From Agrypnia vestita (taxonomy: Eukaryota > Arthropoda > Insecta > Trichoptera > Phryganeidae): DNA of 64,000 bases. Shown here piece by piece: positions 1-11,500 of the stretch. The stretch covers positions 1 to 64,000 of the forward strand of contig JADDOH010023642.1 in the NCBI GenBank assembly GCA_016648135.1. Reading direction: 5' to 3'. Made by a program: the position numbers and the translations under genes. How positions within the stretch are numbered: the first letter of the stretch is position 1; each line of letters opens with the position of its first letter. The notes beneath the pieces were generated by a model that had not been told where the DNA came from, did no database searches, and saw only the letters and a list, made by a program, of their open reading frames with translations.

Positions 1-331
1 ACACATGTTTATCGAAAAATACCATTGAAGCAATAACACATAAGATATTGTATTTCAATATTTTCGTTCTAAATATATCAAAGAATATAAAAATACTTAA
101 TTTTAATACCTGTTTATTTAAAAAAAACACTTTTTAACAGATATATAACACGATTAATGCGCGGCTCGCAGACGACGTTTGGAATGATTTTTTGTCCGGT
201 TTGCGCGGCAAATGAGGTTACTTGACAAATAGATCTCATTCATTCGTCCAAAAACTTGAGATACAACAAAAAATATGCTTTAAAAACTCATAAACGCAGG
301 TCAAATAGGCTGAATTCGCATACGTGTCTAA

Positions 332-351
332 GGAGCGCAGATCTGCGCTCC
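332..351. repeat. 20-bp perfect palindrome upstream of the SELENOF-like gene
   Basis: GGAGCGCAGATCTGCGCTCC reads the same on both strands. A partial second copy of the motif (GCAGATCTGCGCTC) follows at about 380-394. It lies about 280 bases upstream of the SELENOF-like start codon, so it could be a dimeric factor site. That role is inference; the palindrome itself is seen directly. Confidence 0.6.
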
Positions 352-626
352 GGCACATAGAGGGTACAAAAGTTTTCGTGCAGATCTGCGCTCTGCGCTC
401 CCGCATCCGACCGGTTAAAAGTGGTGTTAAAATATGTACACATATAATAGTCGGGTTAGGTACTATTAAAATAATTTTTATGAATAACTTCATAAATTTT
501 CAATATTCTAGGTATGGTATATCTGTCTATCTGTCATTCGTTTCTATGGTTTAATGGCGTCATCAGCTGTCAGTTGTCGGTCGGTCTTTTAATTACCTTT
601 AATTTTGCAAACAGGAATAGGTCACG

Positions 627-1124
627 ATGAAGTCAAATTGCCTAAGGATATTTTCTTTTTGCGTAATGTTGACTTTGAGTCAAGTTAAGGCGGAATTTTC
701 TTCCGAAGATTGTTCAACATTGGGCTTTAATAAAGCCAACTTGTTGTGTTCTTCCTGTGATCAGCTTAAGGATTTTGGCCTAGAAAGTCTCCGAGACCAC
801 TGCCGTGAATGCTGCCAACACGATGAAAATTCATCTACTGATAAAAGATACGCGAGCGCTATTTTAGAAGTGTGCACTTGCAAATTTTCAGCTTACCCTC
901 AGATTCAAGCTTTCGTCAAAGGAAATAAACCAGCTAAGTTTCCTAACCTCCAAATAAAATATGTGAGAGGGCTGGATCCGATAATAAAGCTGCAAGACAA
1001 AGATGGAAATGTCCGTGAAGTTGTCGCAATTGAAAAGTGGAATACCGATACCGTGGAAGAGTTCTTAAACACTCATTTAATCATCGAAGATGATAAAGAT
1101 TATTTAAAAACTAATAGAATATAA
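627..1124 (+). CDS. SELENOF: SELENOF (Sep15) homologue, Cys form
   Basis: This is an intact single-exon gene for 165 residues, the usual length for the 15-kDa selenoprotein family of the endoplasmic reticulum, which binds UDP-glucose:glycoprotein glucosyltransferase and takes part in quality control of disulphide-rich glycoproteins. Residues 1-22 look like a signal peptide. A Cys-rich segment (about 29-85, including C41-SS-C44 and CRECC at 59-63) matches the glucosyltransferase-binding region. The thioredoxin-like part follows, with the conserved blocks LQIKYVRG and KWNTDTVEEFL. In the vertebrate protein the redox motif is C-x-U with selenocysteine; here it is C83-T84-C85, with C85 encoded by TGC at 879-881, so no SECIS element is needed. 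There is no KDEL-like tail, as expected for the family. The start is the first ATG and gives a good signal peptide. If the last Mlp84B exon lies left of the window, this gene would sit inside that intron on the opposite strand. Confidence 0.9.
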   Translation: MKSNCLRIFSFCVMLTLSQVKAEFSSEDCSTLGFNKANLLCSSCDQLKDFGLESLRDHCRECCQHDENSSTDKRYASAILEVCTCKFSAYPQIQAFVKGNKPAKFPNLQIKYVRGLDPIIKLQDKDGNVREVVAIEKWNTDTVEEFLNTHLIIEDDKDYLKTNRI

Positions 1125-1156
1125 ATTATTTAAATTCTAATGGAATACAATGTATA

Positions 1157-1162
1157 AATAAA
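1157..1162 (+). promoter_or_regulatory. Poly(A) signal AATAAA of the SELENOF-like gene
   Basis: A canonical AATAAA lies 33 bases after the stop codon, within an AT-rich 3' flank. It is the likely polyadenylation signal. Confidence 0.6.
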
Positions 1163-1696
1163 TAGTGAATACATTTTTTTACTCTCACTGTTATTTTTCA
1201 TTTTGAAGGAAAGTGATTTTTTTGTGGCACTAATAATTATGTAAGGTTGTGGATATTTGGCATCTTTAAATAATCATATTTATATTTCTTTCCAGACAAA
1301 TCTGATGTATTCTATTTTGAAAGTGCAGTGGTTGACTAATCCACAGCAAATTCATTTTTTTACCAATTATTTTGATACCAAAATGAATAAATAGTAAATG
1401 CTTCACAAACTATAAAGTATAGATTAGACCTGTTGATTTTATTGAGTTTAATAATTTATTTATTTTTCAATGAAGCATTGTGAGTTCAACTTAGGGATGC
1501 ATCGATACACACTTTTGCCTATACGATACCGATACCGATGCGGACAGTAAAGATTTCATAAGGTATAAAAGTTGTGAGTTTAGATTAGAAACAGACGAAA
1601 TTACTTCTATAATATTTATTTAGAACGTTTACTTTATAACGAGATTTTAAACAATGTGATTTAATAGAACATTACGTTCAGATTCTTATACATGTG

Positions 1697-1890
1697 AGTA
1701 GCTTGTTGATGTAGTGGTCGTGACGCTCGCCTAGTGATCTGGTGTTTGGTGGTTTGAGCTCCATTCCAGGACACTAGCAATTTAATCGTACTTTCATGGC
1801 ACAGGCTTTTGGATTAAATTAGTTTGAGAACAGTAAGAATGTTGATGCAACACGTATTTCATGTTCACATCTGTATTTTTTTGAAAAAGA
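1697..1890 (+). repeat. tRNA-derived SINE, copy 1
   Basis: The head has an A-box-like stretch (tagtggtcgtgacg), the family hallmark gacgctcgcctagtgatc, and a B-box-like ggtttgagctc. The body shares caggctttt and agtaagaat with copies at about 50029, 51139 (minus), 51355 and, more diverged, 59517. No target duplication could be defined with certainty. Confidence 0.65.
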
Positions 1891-2113
1891 AAAATATTAG
1901 AAATTAATTATAAAATTCACATTTATGAGATTTTTTTTCAGGAAACAACATCCTTAATCGTAAGTCTGTTTGAACGAGACTTGCCGTTGAGAATAGCCTT
2001 TCAGATGCGATAGAACTAATTTGGAAACTGAAATATTTTTGTGGCATTTTTTCAAATTTGGATTTAGAACATCACTGTACCAGAAAACGAGAGGTTATGC
2101 TTCTCTTGATATA

Positions 2114-3401
2114 TTAGGTCCTTACATATGAAATTGACGTTTTTCCGTACTGGCAAATTTGATCTCAAATATCTTCTCATTGATTAGGAATTCCAAATCC
2201 AAATTTATACAGCTATTTACTCATGTATTTGTGTTTTGAAAATTATAATTCATTTGTTTTTTCCTCAATTGTTTTTTTCTTTGCGTCACTCAGTTTACAA
2301 AATGAAAAACTTGAAATATCGCGTTATTTACGAGTACGAGTTCCACCGTGGCACCAGTGCTGCAGAAACGGCTCGAAGGATTAATGATGTGTATGGCGAC
2401 GGTGCCGCAAAAGAAAACACAGTGCGTTTTTGGTTCCAACGTTTTCGTTCTGGAAATTTCGACCTGCAGAACAAGCCCCGTGGACGGCCGGAGACCAAAG
2501 TTGATAATGAAGAATTGAAGGCTATTGTGGAAGCGGATCCATCGCAAACCACATCCGAGTTAGCTGCAGGCTGCGGTGTTAGTGATAAAACTGTTTTTAT
2601 CCACTTGAAGCAAATTGGTAAGGTAAGGAAAAAGCTTGAAAGGTGGGTACCTCACGAATTGAGTGAAGCAAATCAACAAACGCGCGATGACTGCTGCGTT
2701 GCATTACTCAACCGGCACAATAATGAAGGGATTTTAAATCGAATCATTACCTGTGATGAAAAGTGGATCCTGTACGATAATCGGAAGCGCTCATCGCAAT
2801 GGCTGAACCCTGCCGAACCAGCCAAACCATGCCCCAAGCGAAAATTGACTCCAAAAAAGTTACTTGTGAGCGTTTGGTGGACTAGTGCTGGTGTCGTTCA
2901 CTACAGCTTTCTTAAATCTGGCCAGACGATTACGGCAGATGTCTATTGTCAGCAACTGCAAACCATGATGGAAAAGCTAGCTGCTAAACAACCGAGGCTG
3001 GTTAATCGCTCTAGGCCACTGCTGCTTCATGATAACGCTAGACTACACACTGCACAATAGACGGCTACCAAATTAGAGGAGCTTCAATTGGAATGTCTAA
3101 GACATCCACCGTACTCTCCAGACCTTGCCCCAACAGATTACCATTTTTTTCGAAATTTGGATAACTTCTTGCAAAGGAAAAAATTCAACTCCGATGGGGC
3201 AGTCAAAACCGCCTTCAAAGATTTTATTGATTCCCGTCCGAATGGTTTTTATAGTAAAGGGATCGATGAACTACCTATGAGATGGCAAAAGTGCATAGAT
3301 AGCAATGGTACATACTTTGATTAAATAAATATATTATAATAAAAAAAATCGGCTTTATGTTCCTCCCATACTAAACGTCAATTTCATATGTAAGGACCTA
3401 A
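2114..3401 (+). mobile_element. mariner element, copy 1 (cecropia/Hsmar1-like)
   Basis: A 1288-bp element with perfect 29-bp terminal inverted repeats beginning TTAGGTCCTTACATATGAAA, flanked by TA on both sides (2112-2113 and 3402-3403). Two more copies on the minus strand (34463 and 39213) are close relatives. Repeat bases 24-25 are A and C at both ends of this copy. It is inserted in a hAT element. Its transposase has a premature stop, so it is probably non-autonomous. Confidence 0.93.
2302..3324 (+). pseudogene. mariner transposase with one nonsense codon
   Basis: The start is the methionine of MKNLKYRVIYEYEF at 2302, which matches the other two copies; an upstream in-frame ATG at 2236 is not needed. 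An N-terminal helix-turn-helix region (including SAAETARRIN and TVRFWFQRF) is followed by the WVPHEL linker and the D,D34D catalytic core: first Asp in TCDEKWILYDN, second in HDNAR, third in SPDLAPTDYHFF, with 34 residues between the last two. The single break is TAG at 3058-3060, where copies 2 and 3 read CAG. The HDNARPH motif also has Pro replaced by Leu. By similarity to known transposases this belongs to the cecropia (SETMAR/Hsmar1) group. Confidence 0.9.
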
Positions 3402-3419
3402 TATTTGGTGATCTCGGAT

Positions 3420-4010
3420 ATCTCTAGTTCTTTGAAAGAATCGGTGCTATAAAGCGAGAAAGAGGCTCATCTTCTTCAGCCTCTTTAATAATATTTTTAC
3501 AAACGCTCCATATCCCATATCTGGTTGATGCTCATGGCTCAGAACTTGTACTTAGTTGTGGCGTCATCGATTCTGAAATAGATTGTGAATTCAGTAACTC
3601 TCCATGCCATCTTTTTGCCATACTAATAGTTGATCGTTTACGAAATGTTCGAAGTTTATAATGCAGATATATCACGGTGTTTTTTCATTTTCCAAATAAT
3701 CAAATATTTCATTAAGAGCCAATATCAGATCAGCCACCATAAGTTTCGATACATTCTCTCCTGCAATCGACTGACCGTCTATCTTTGATGTTCTCTAGCA
3801 CTCTTAGGAGACTGTTAACGGAATAGCGACGGATAATACAACAATTTGATCATTGATTTTGTAACTTCTTTGAAATAATGTAAAATATTCTCCACCTCAT
3901 CCATCATTATCCATTCTTCAGTTGTGAGTGCACTTTATACGAGGCAAACAAGCTTGTACTGCAATTGCCTTAATGCTTGCAGTGTCGAGTCCCAATGCGT
4001 AGATACGTCC
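3420..4010 (-). pseudogene. hAT transposase remnant
   Basis: Read on the minus strand, 3830-3950 gives a stretch around EEWIMMDEVENILHYFKEV, followed in a shifted frame by VLSVAIPLTVS and later NVSKLMVADLILALNEIFDYL. This is the pattern of the central hAT transposase domain. Several stops and frame changes show it is dead. It ends close to the right terminus of the hAT element and belongs to it. Confidence 0.6.
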
Positions 4011-4196
4011 CGTATAAGCGCATGTTTACACAAGAACGAATTAAGCGTGAAGATGATGTGTTTACACATGGATTATCTATAGTACGAAATTCAAAATGTA
4101 TTGGTGTATGGGCAAATTAATATTGCCAATTCCGATATATCGGAAAACTCACGATATCGTCAATATATTGTTATCGGATGTATCCCTAGTTCAAAT

Positions 4197-4335
4197 TATT
4201 ATTATTATTATTATTGATAATGGGCAGGCAGCTTAAGCTAATAGGCCCATATCACTGTCTCTCATTTGAATATCCAGCCTATTCTTAAAATGATTGACAC
4301 TGGCTGCAGACACAACGCCTTCAAACAAACTGTTC
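4197..4335 (-). mobile_element. 3' end fragment of a CR1/L2-like LINE
   Basis: The reverse complement matches the last roughly 135 bases of the LINE at 26.2-27.4 kb: the ends share gtatctgcagccagtgtcaa and aagctgcctgcccattatca and both finish in an (AAT)n tail. This is a very short 5'-truncated copy, directly abutting the hAT target duplication. Confidence 0.75.
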
Positions 4336-4897
4336 AAAATGGCTTTGGAAAATTAACAAACCTTTCTTAGTTTATAACTTCCTCTATTTTGCAGTTAAAA
4401 TGTAGCATTCTAGGGGTATAGAAACAAAACTGTCATTATCAATTAAAGAAATTGGGAATAATATTGACAGTCCTTACGTAAACACAGATATTTACCAAAA
4501 ATGCATTTTTGACTTTCTTGTACCAATACATAGAAAGTACTCTTCTATGTAATACAAATTTAAATTTAAAAAAAAATGTTTCTACTTTTTTCGGAGAAAA
4601 GATTGACATAAAAGCGGACAAATACGCTTGTTTTCTATGTAAAATCGAACTTCAAACAGCTCTTAACTTAGGACTGTCAATATAATGTATTTGTAATCTA
4701 ATTAAATTTATAGCCAGACTGGGGATTTTTTAAAAATGATTTTTGATAAAATGCTTCTAAACATGTTTTCAAGAGCAGTTATCAATTGTTTAAACTGCTA
4801 CTATTGCCAGAAAATCTTTTTAAAAAATGCTACACTTATATTTTCAGTTGGATAGTGGCTGTTTTATTTCTATACCTTTTATTGTATCTATTTTGTA

Positions 4898-5080
4898 GGG
4901 GCGTGCAGTGGGAATATCGCAGCATGACTTTTACGTAACCAATTATTTGGAAAAAATCAGAACATAACATATTTTGATTTATCATAAAAATCTGTTGCAT
5001 AAATATTTGATTTCTATTTTTTTCCGAAATATACGTTTACAAAAAAGTCATGCTTCAGTGTTCCCACTGCACGCGCCTGC
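4898..5080. mobile_element. MITE with GGCGTGCAGTGGGAA ends
   Basis: The left arm (ggcgtgcagtgggaa, then cagcatgactttt) and the right arm (aaaagtcatgctt, then ttcccactgcacgcgcc) are imperfect inverted repeats around an AT-rich loop. There is no coding capacity. The family is uncertain. Confidence 0.6.
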
Positions 5081-5197
5081 TATTTTTAATCCCATTTGAG
5101 AGATACTTGAGAGATCTTCAACTACGAATTTCTCATAACAACTATAAATATCGCTTTCATAATCAAAATATTTCATTACTAACTCTATAAATAACAC

Positions 5198-5262
5198 TAT
5201 GATCATAATGAGACAGATTACATATTTATAAATGAAATTTGTAAATCTGTCTCATTATGATG
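5198..5262. repeat. Short inverted repeat
   Basis: atcataatgagacagatta is followed about 20 bases later by aatctgtctcattatgat, an 18-base perfect stem. It lies in the 3' part of the Mlp84B locus. No function is evident. Confidence 0.6.
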
Positions 5263-5397
5263 TAAATTTGTAAATCTTGCAGTGCTAGTTTGGCAGTTCT
5301 CCAAAGAATTTCTGGAACGTTGACCAAGGGCCAGGTATTGATAGTCAATTTAGGTCTCTAACCATGGAAAAAAGATGAAGACAAGAGAATAGCTTAC

Positions 5398-5551
5398 AAG
5401 TGATTTGTGGCAGTCGTGGCAGGAGAAGCAGCGCTTGTGCCAGATCTGGTTCTTGGAGATCATCTGTTCCGCAGCGTACACGGGGAAGCCGCAGCGGGGG
5501 CATCCAGTGCCAGCCGCAGCCTTGGCTCCTGTGAATGGGGTTCCTTCAGAG
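5398..5551 (-). CDS. Mlp84B: Mlp84B exon: first half of LIM5
   Basis: After ctttttag the exon begins with the last base of a split His codon and reads [20 protein letters not shown] through [16 protein letters not shown] to the donor gtaagc. It is 154 nt and ends in phase 0. It provides six of the eight zinc ligands of LIM5. The remaining Cys pair must come from a further exon, which I could not find to the left. Confidence 0.9.
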
Positions 5552-8500
5552 CTAAAAAGTCATATGTCTCGAGTTAGATTTTGCAGTCTTAGATTTATCT
5601 CATACTGTTCTGAGTAAAATTTATCAGTTATTTTAGAATGTTATTTATTATATATTTTTTTTTAAATCTGGAGCATTTAACACCACACATATGGAAGAAC
5701 CTGAATATATAATTTGTGGAATCTGAAGTCAAATAAATTCTTCTGTGCAACACAAAATTGACTTTTGATGATGCAGCCTTCAATATTGTTTAATAATGAA
5801 AATTATTAAACTTTCACCTCATTATATTATAAATCTTGTGAAATTAGCAAGGAATACTTACTGGGAGCGTGTTGGCTCAGAGTCAGCGCAGACAAGAGTG
5901 GGGGCATGGCCGAAACCAAATCCTTTGGGTCCGAAGAGCTTGCCGTAGCAAGCCCTGCAGTGGATCTCCTTGTCGGGGCCGTCACAAGCCAGCATGGAAT
6001 CTAGGGGGCGGTGGCACTCGGCACAGTTGAAGCACTTTTTGTGCCACATCTGAAATATTCAATTCCCAATGAGTATGGCTCATTTTCAAAATAATTTAAA
6101 TTTCATTAAGAAGGCATCAAATCATCGGGTTGTTGCTTATTATTATTAATATTATAAGCTCATTTCATGGGAATTCTAGAAAAATGACGTGACAGCTCGA
6201 TATGTTATAGATTCCCTTTTTTGTGATCATCTATATCATGTATATCTATTGATTATTAAAATCGGATTATCTTTCTAAAATTACATTATAAACATGATAA
6301 ATATTTCTGTACCGTTCCCTTGGCGAGCTGTTGCTCAGCTGCGAACACCATTCCTCCACATCGTGGGCAACCCTGGCCCTTGGGGGCCTTGATAGATGTA
6401 GTGTCGGGGTTGTAGAAAGGCCTGCCCCTGGAAATCTCTTCCTCGCTGTTGACAACATACAAAATAAATTAGTTTTCTCAGAGTGAAAAATGAAATTTAA
6501 TATCACAATGAGTGGAACTAAACATCTAATAAGTGTCATTCAAGGTCAGTTTTAAGTTGGAGGTAATGGAATATACAGAGATAAAAATTTAAATGTGACA
6601 CTTCAATTTCATTGATAAACTTGTCTAATACTGGCGAAAGATGAAGCTGTCATCGGAAATGCCAAAAACAAAATGGGCTTTCAAAACTATGGCTTTCAAA
6701 ACAAAAATATAATACTTACGTCAAACCATCGGTCTGCAAGAAACCAGATCCACACGCGAAACCATATCCATGAGGTCCCCATTTTTTGCCGTAGCAGGTT
6801 TTGCAGTAGACCTCATTGTCGGGCCCATCACAAGCAATGATGGAGTCCAGGGTCTTAGTGCAGTCACGGCACTTGAAACACTTGCGATGCCACTCTCGAG
6901 ACTTGGAAAGCACCTGTTCAGCGGCAAAGACTACTCCGCCACAACGGGGACAACCCTGACCAGGTTTGGCCATGATCGACGCAGTGTCAATCAGCGTTGT
7001 TTTTGGTGCTTGATCGCTATTAAGAAAATAATAATTGTGATAAAAAATCATCATTATGACATACTGCGTGTTAGATTAATTTTTGAATATCCCTTGTATT
7101 AGTGTGAGTGATACTCGTTGTAATACATAACTTGTGTAGTGGTATTAGTTTTCAACAGCCATACTATTGGCTCACCAGTATTAGGCTGACGTCGAGCTGA
7201 GCAGTTGTTTCTTTGTTTATTATTTTTTGTTTAAAGACACGGTGACTACTAAAACGTGACAATGTCTAAGATAGGGAAGGGAAAATCTCCTTGAAGCCAA
7301 AGAAAGGAGATGAATTATATAAAACCAGCAATTCAATGATTATTAACTATTATCTCATAAACCACATATATTATATAAATTGGAAAAATGAATGAGAAAA
7401 AAATGAAAAAAATTAAAATAAAAAATATTTTATATATGTTTTTTAAATAAAAAATAATTATTTATATTTTATTTTAAATTGTTGCTATGTTGGATCAAGT
7501 TTCCCGAGCAAGAGGATTGGGAAAAATGACAATACAATTATTTATACAGGAATTTAAAAATAAAGGAGAATTTAAAAATAAAACGGATGCCTAGTCTCTA
7601 CCGAGAAGATGCTTTGAAAAAGAAGGTTGATAACTTCAATAATGCAGTTATTATACAGTGCATTTATGATTTTCACATAAATTATAAGCAATTTTCGACA
7701 TTAAATGACGTTCACGCTGTCATGAAGAAAACCATTTTTAATAGAGGGAGAACAAGTTTGTGAAAAATAATCAAGGGACTCTGTGATCTATGATAAGGTG
7801 ATTGACAGCAGCAATCTCAGTCTGTACCAGTAATGACGTAGGCAGAGATTCATCTATTGAAGCAGCCTGACACAAGACCCTGGCTCGTACAAAAAAAGTC
7901 GTCAAGAAGGTTCAGATTCACAGGCACAGCCTTCAGTAAATTTGAAGAATGTGCCTGTGATGTCGCTATATTTAGCAACATCACTAATGACATCTATTCC
8001 AACAGAGAAGGGATATGAATAATGTACTTTCGCAATTACATATGTATGTGCTGCACAGACAGACGAAATAATACAGGATTACAAAATATTTTCATAGAAG
8101 TATCAATACCTATATTGATACTTCCATGAAAATATTTCATAGAAGTGTTAACACACTGTTACTCACATTAATCCAAGGGGTATTTCAAAAAAGGAATGGA
8201 TTCTAATTGAAATTATTGTTATGTATTTAGATATTTAGTGGATATTTGAAAATAAACAAAATGTTAATGAATATTTCTTAGCTAATTTATTTTAATATTT
8301 CACCAATTTTACTAATAATAATAGTAAATATATTTTTAATTAACTAGCAGTAATTTATAATATATAATCCCAATTAGGAAGTATTTTTTAAGTTTTAAAA
8401 GATAACTTTATATTGGGCTTTAAGAAAAGATTTATTGAAACTCTAAGATTCCTGAGATAATATAGTTTTCATTGTATTGAAAATGAAAGCTATTTTAATA

Positions 8501-11500
8501 ATGTGAAATATGAAGATTAGTATACATATTAACATTAACACTTTAAATACCTTGAGCGTGCTTATGTACCAAACCATGTGCGTGATTACACTCACTTTTC
8601 ATTGTCTTGCAAAGATAAGATTAAATACGGTTTTCAACTTCGTATGCTACGTTTTCCCGAAAATAAGCCATAGCATGAATTTCAAGATTTTTGGAATATA
8701 AGCCATCCCTCTGAAAATAAGCCGTACGGCCATTATGGAGGACAGAGACGGGCAAGTGCGTTGACGGCATGTAACGAGCGCTCGCTACACCGAAACGCTG
8801 GTTATTACTTTATCTATAGTTATTACTGTCAAGCACAATTTCCATAGTCAGCTACTTTTGAATAGGTGTTTGAGATTTCTGCCAAAAAATTTGACCAAGA
8901 ACGTTCATTCACTTCAACATTTAACTAATTAAATTTTTTATAATGTAAATCTTTCGGTTCGTCCCCCGAAAATAAGCCTTAACACATATTTTGGACCAAA
9001 AATAGAAATAAGACAATGTCTTATTTTCGAAGAAATATTTACTGTATTTTAAGTCAATCTGCTGTGAACGGATGACGGTTACCAGCATTTTATATTATTT
9101 TTAGATTAAACCTTATAGTGTTGATATTTTTTTTAAAACTCCTGGCATTTAAAAGGTTAATATAATAATAGTATTAATTTTGTCTAATAATATGGTTAAT
9201 GGAATCTGGATTAGTATATGTAAATTTCACAAAAATCTGCAATCCTTTAAGTGTTGTACAGTGAAACTGCGTTTAGAACCCGATAATTCGAAATTCATCT
9301 TAATTCAAAAAATATAAAACACAGAAGTTCCAAAATGTTAATTTTATTGTAATTTGTAATTCGAAATAATTTTTAGATCCTTGTGCCATAAATTAATACA
9401 GTCACATAATTCAATTTTTTTAAACACATAATAAAAAGTAATATGTAATTAAATTTCAAATTAATGCGGTTTGACTGTACATAATTATATACATATTATA
9501 ATATATAATATAATATGTTCATGCAACGTTTTGTCAATTTTTTCTGTTTAAATAAAAATAATAAGATAAGATTGTGACATATTGAGGTGCCCCTGGAAAA
9601 TATTAACTCATTATTTGTCACTTGACTTCAGGAGAAGAGTTGACGTGTTTTAAAAATATTAATGTATTGTTATAAAACTACATTATTATAAATAAAATAT
9701 GATGTAGTTTTATAATCCAATATGTAAATACATAATACAATATGTAAATCGATACTGCCCAAACCCATCAGTATTAATTAATTAATTAACTAAAAATAGT
9801 TCATTTATTTGTATTTGATTATTTGGTTGGATGTAAATGTTAAAGTATATCTTCTGTATCTTCAAACATAAATTGAAATTAGTTACAGGTGTCTTAACAA
9901 TCAAATGTCATATGCCAGAACTAGGGTGACCACATAGACATGGACATGATTGTCAGGTTATACCTCTGCCATTCACTGTCCTTAATATCGCACATGAGGC
10001 CGAGGGATGACATCCCAGCGTGGCCGATTCCACGTGGACCGAAGCGCTGAGCGTAGCACCCTGTATGGTTAAGCAGATAAGCGTTAATGCAAAAAGAAAT
10101 CATGTTATAAGCAGTGGCAACCAAGCAAATTGACACAGGTCCTTAACAAGTCCATTCATTAGTTCATGACAAAAATTTCGAATCCACATTGTACAATTTT
10201 TCATATGAAATTCTACTTTTGTCGTCCAAAATTGAAATTTTTGTTTAATACTAATGGACAAGTCAAGAGTAGGTGTCTGATGATTGACGCGTAGCTAGAG
10301 TAACTTACAGGTTTGCGTAGCAGTCGCTCTGCAACGCGCCACCTCCCTGGCCGTAACCGTAACCCTTGGGGCCGAACTTCTTCCCGTAACACACTACGGG
10401 GACAGAACAAACAATGTCAAACCCAAAAGCATTCCAAAACAAAACGGGACATTGACGAATTGGAAAGATGAATGATGCATCAATCAGCTGGCTGCATCAT
10501 ATCTAAATAAAATTATGATTGAATGGGCAATCATCTGAATTATTAAGTCATTTTTGTGATCAAATTAACTTCTTTCATAGAAAATAATAGTTATTGACAT
10601 ATCTTAAAGATATGCAGATAATTATCAACAAAGATTAAATTTATATTTATAATGATAACATTCTCTGGATTTATATCAAGTATCATTTATTTACATTACT
10701 CTCTGCTGAACAAGTTACTTCCCTGAGATATGATGCAGCAAGGAAAGAGAGGGTTTTCAATCTATTATGATAATGAAATGAATGATGAATGGTTTACCTT
10801 TGCAGTAGATGTTTTTGTCCGGTCCCTCGCAACAGTTCACGGAGTCGAGTCCTTTGGCACACTCGCCACACTTGAAACACTCCTTATGCCATCCCTTTAA
10901 CAATAGTAAACGTAGTTCTAGCTAAATTCTTCAAACAATCTTAACCGTGAACTTCATCAAAATTCTTTCTTCACTTACATGGATGATATGATATGAATGT
11001 AATCAAACACAATACTGTGTTTTTTAACACATTGGTGCTATACACATCGTGCAGGGACCTTCTACATAATGGGAATCATGATAAAAGTGGGTGATGCGGG
11101 TATATTGTGAGCACAGTTTGGTTTCTGGTCTCGTGCTACATGTAATGTTATGACCAAATTTTCCGGTATCACAAACACATAAATCTGAAACAGATCAGGT
11201 TGTGTACCTCGACAATATATGTCCATGTCTGGCCCGTCACAATGCATTGTGGAATCTAAAGTTCTGTTGCAACTCACGCACTTGAAACAGCGTCTGTGAT
11301 ACCCCTGCATTTTAGAGAAATAAAACAATTTCCTTTAAAAATATTTTTATGCTAGATTTTCTTGTCTGCTTTTAGAAATATTTCCTGATCATATGTTGAG
11401 CTACTTACTGTACGAGTTTTTACATATTAAAATTCTCCGAGTGAAGATTAATGAAATTTTTTAATTAATCTGATCCTTCTAAAGGCCATTTGTTTAATTA

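Larger units (their letters stand above)
1492..4188 (-). mobile_element. Degenerate hAT element, host of a mariner insertion
   Basis: The left end starts TAGGGATGCATCGATA and the right end, read on the other strand, TAGGGATACATCCGATA, giving imperfect terminal inverted repeats. Flanking 8-base sequences gttcaact (1484-1491) and gttcaaat (4189-4196) match at 7 of 8 positions, as expected for the 8-bp target duplication of hAT elements. Part of a hAT-type transposase is readable on the minus strand near the right end. A SINE (about 1697-1890) and a complete mariner copy (2114-3401) have landed inside it, so it is older than both. Confidence 0.7.

Noticed and set aside
2302..3324. SETMAR-like domesticated gene
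   Set aside because: There is no SET domain, TA-flanked transposon ends are intact, and there is a nonsense codon. It is an ordinary mariner.
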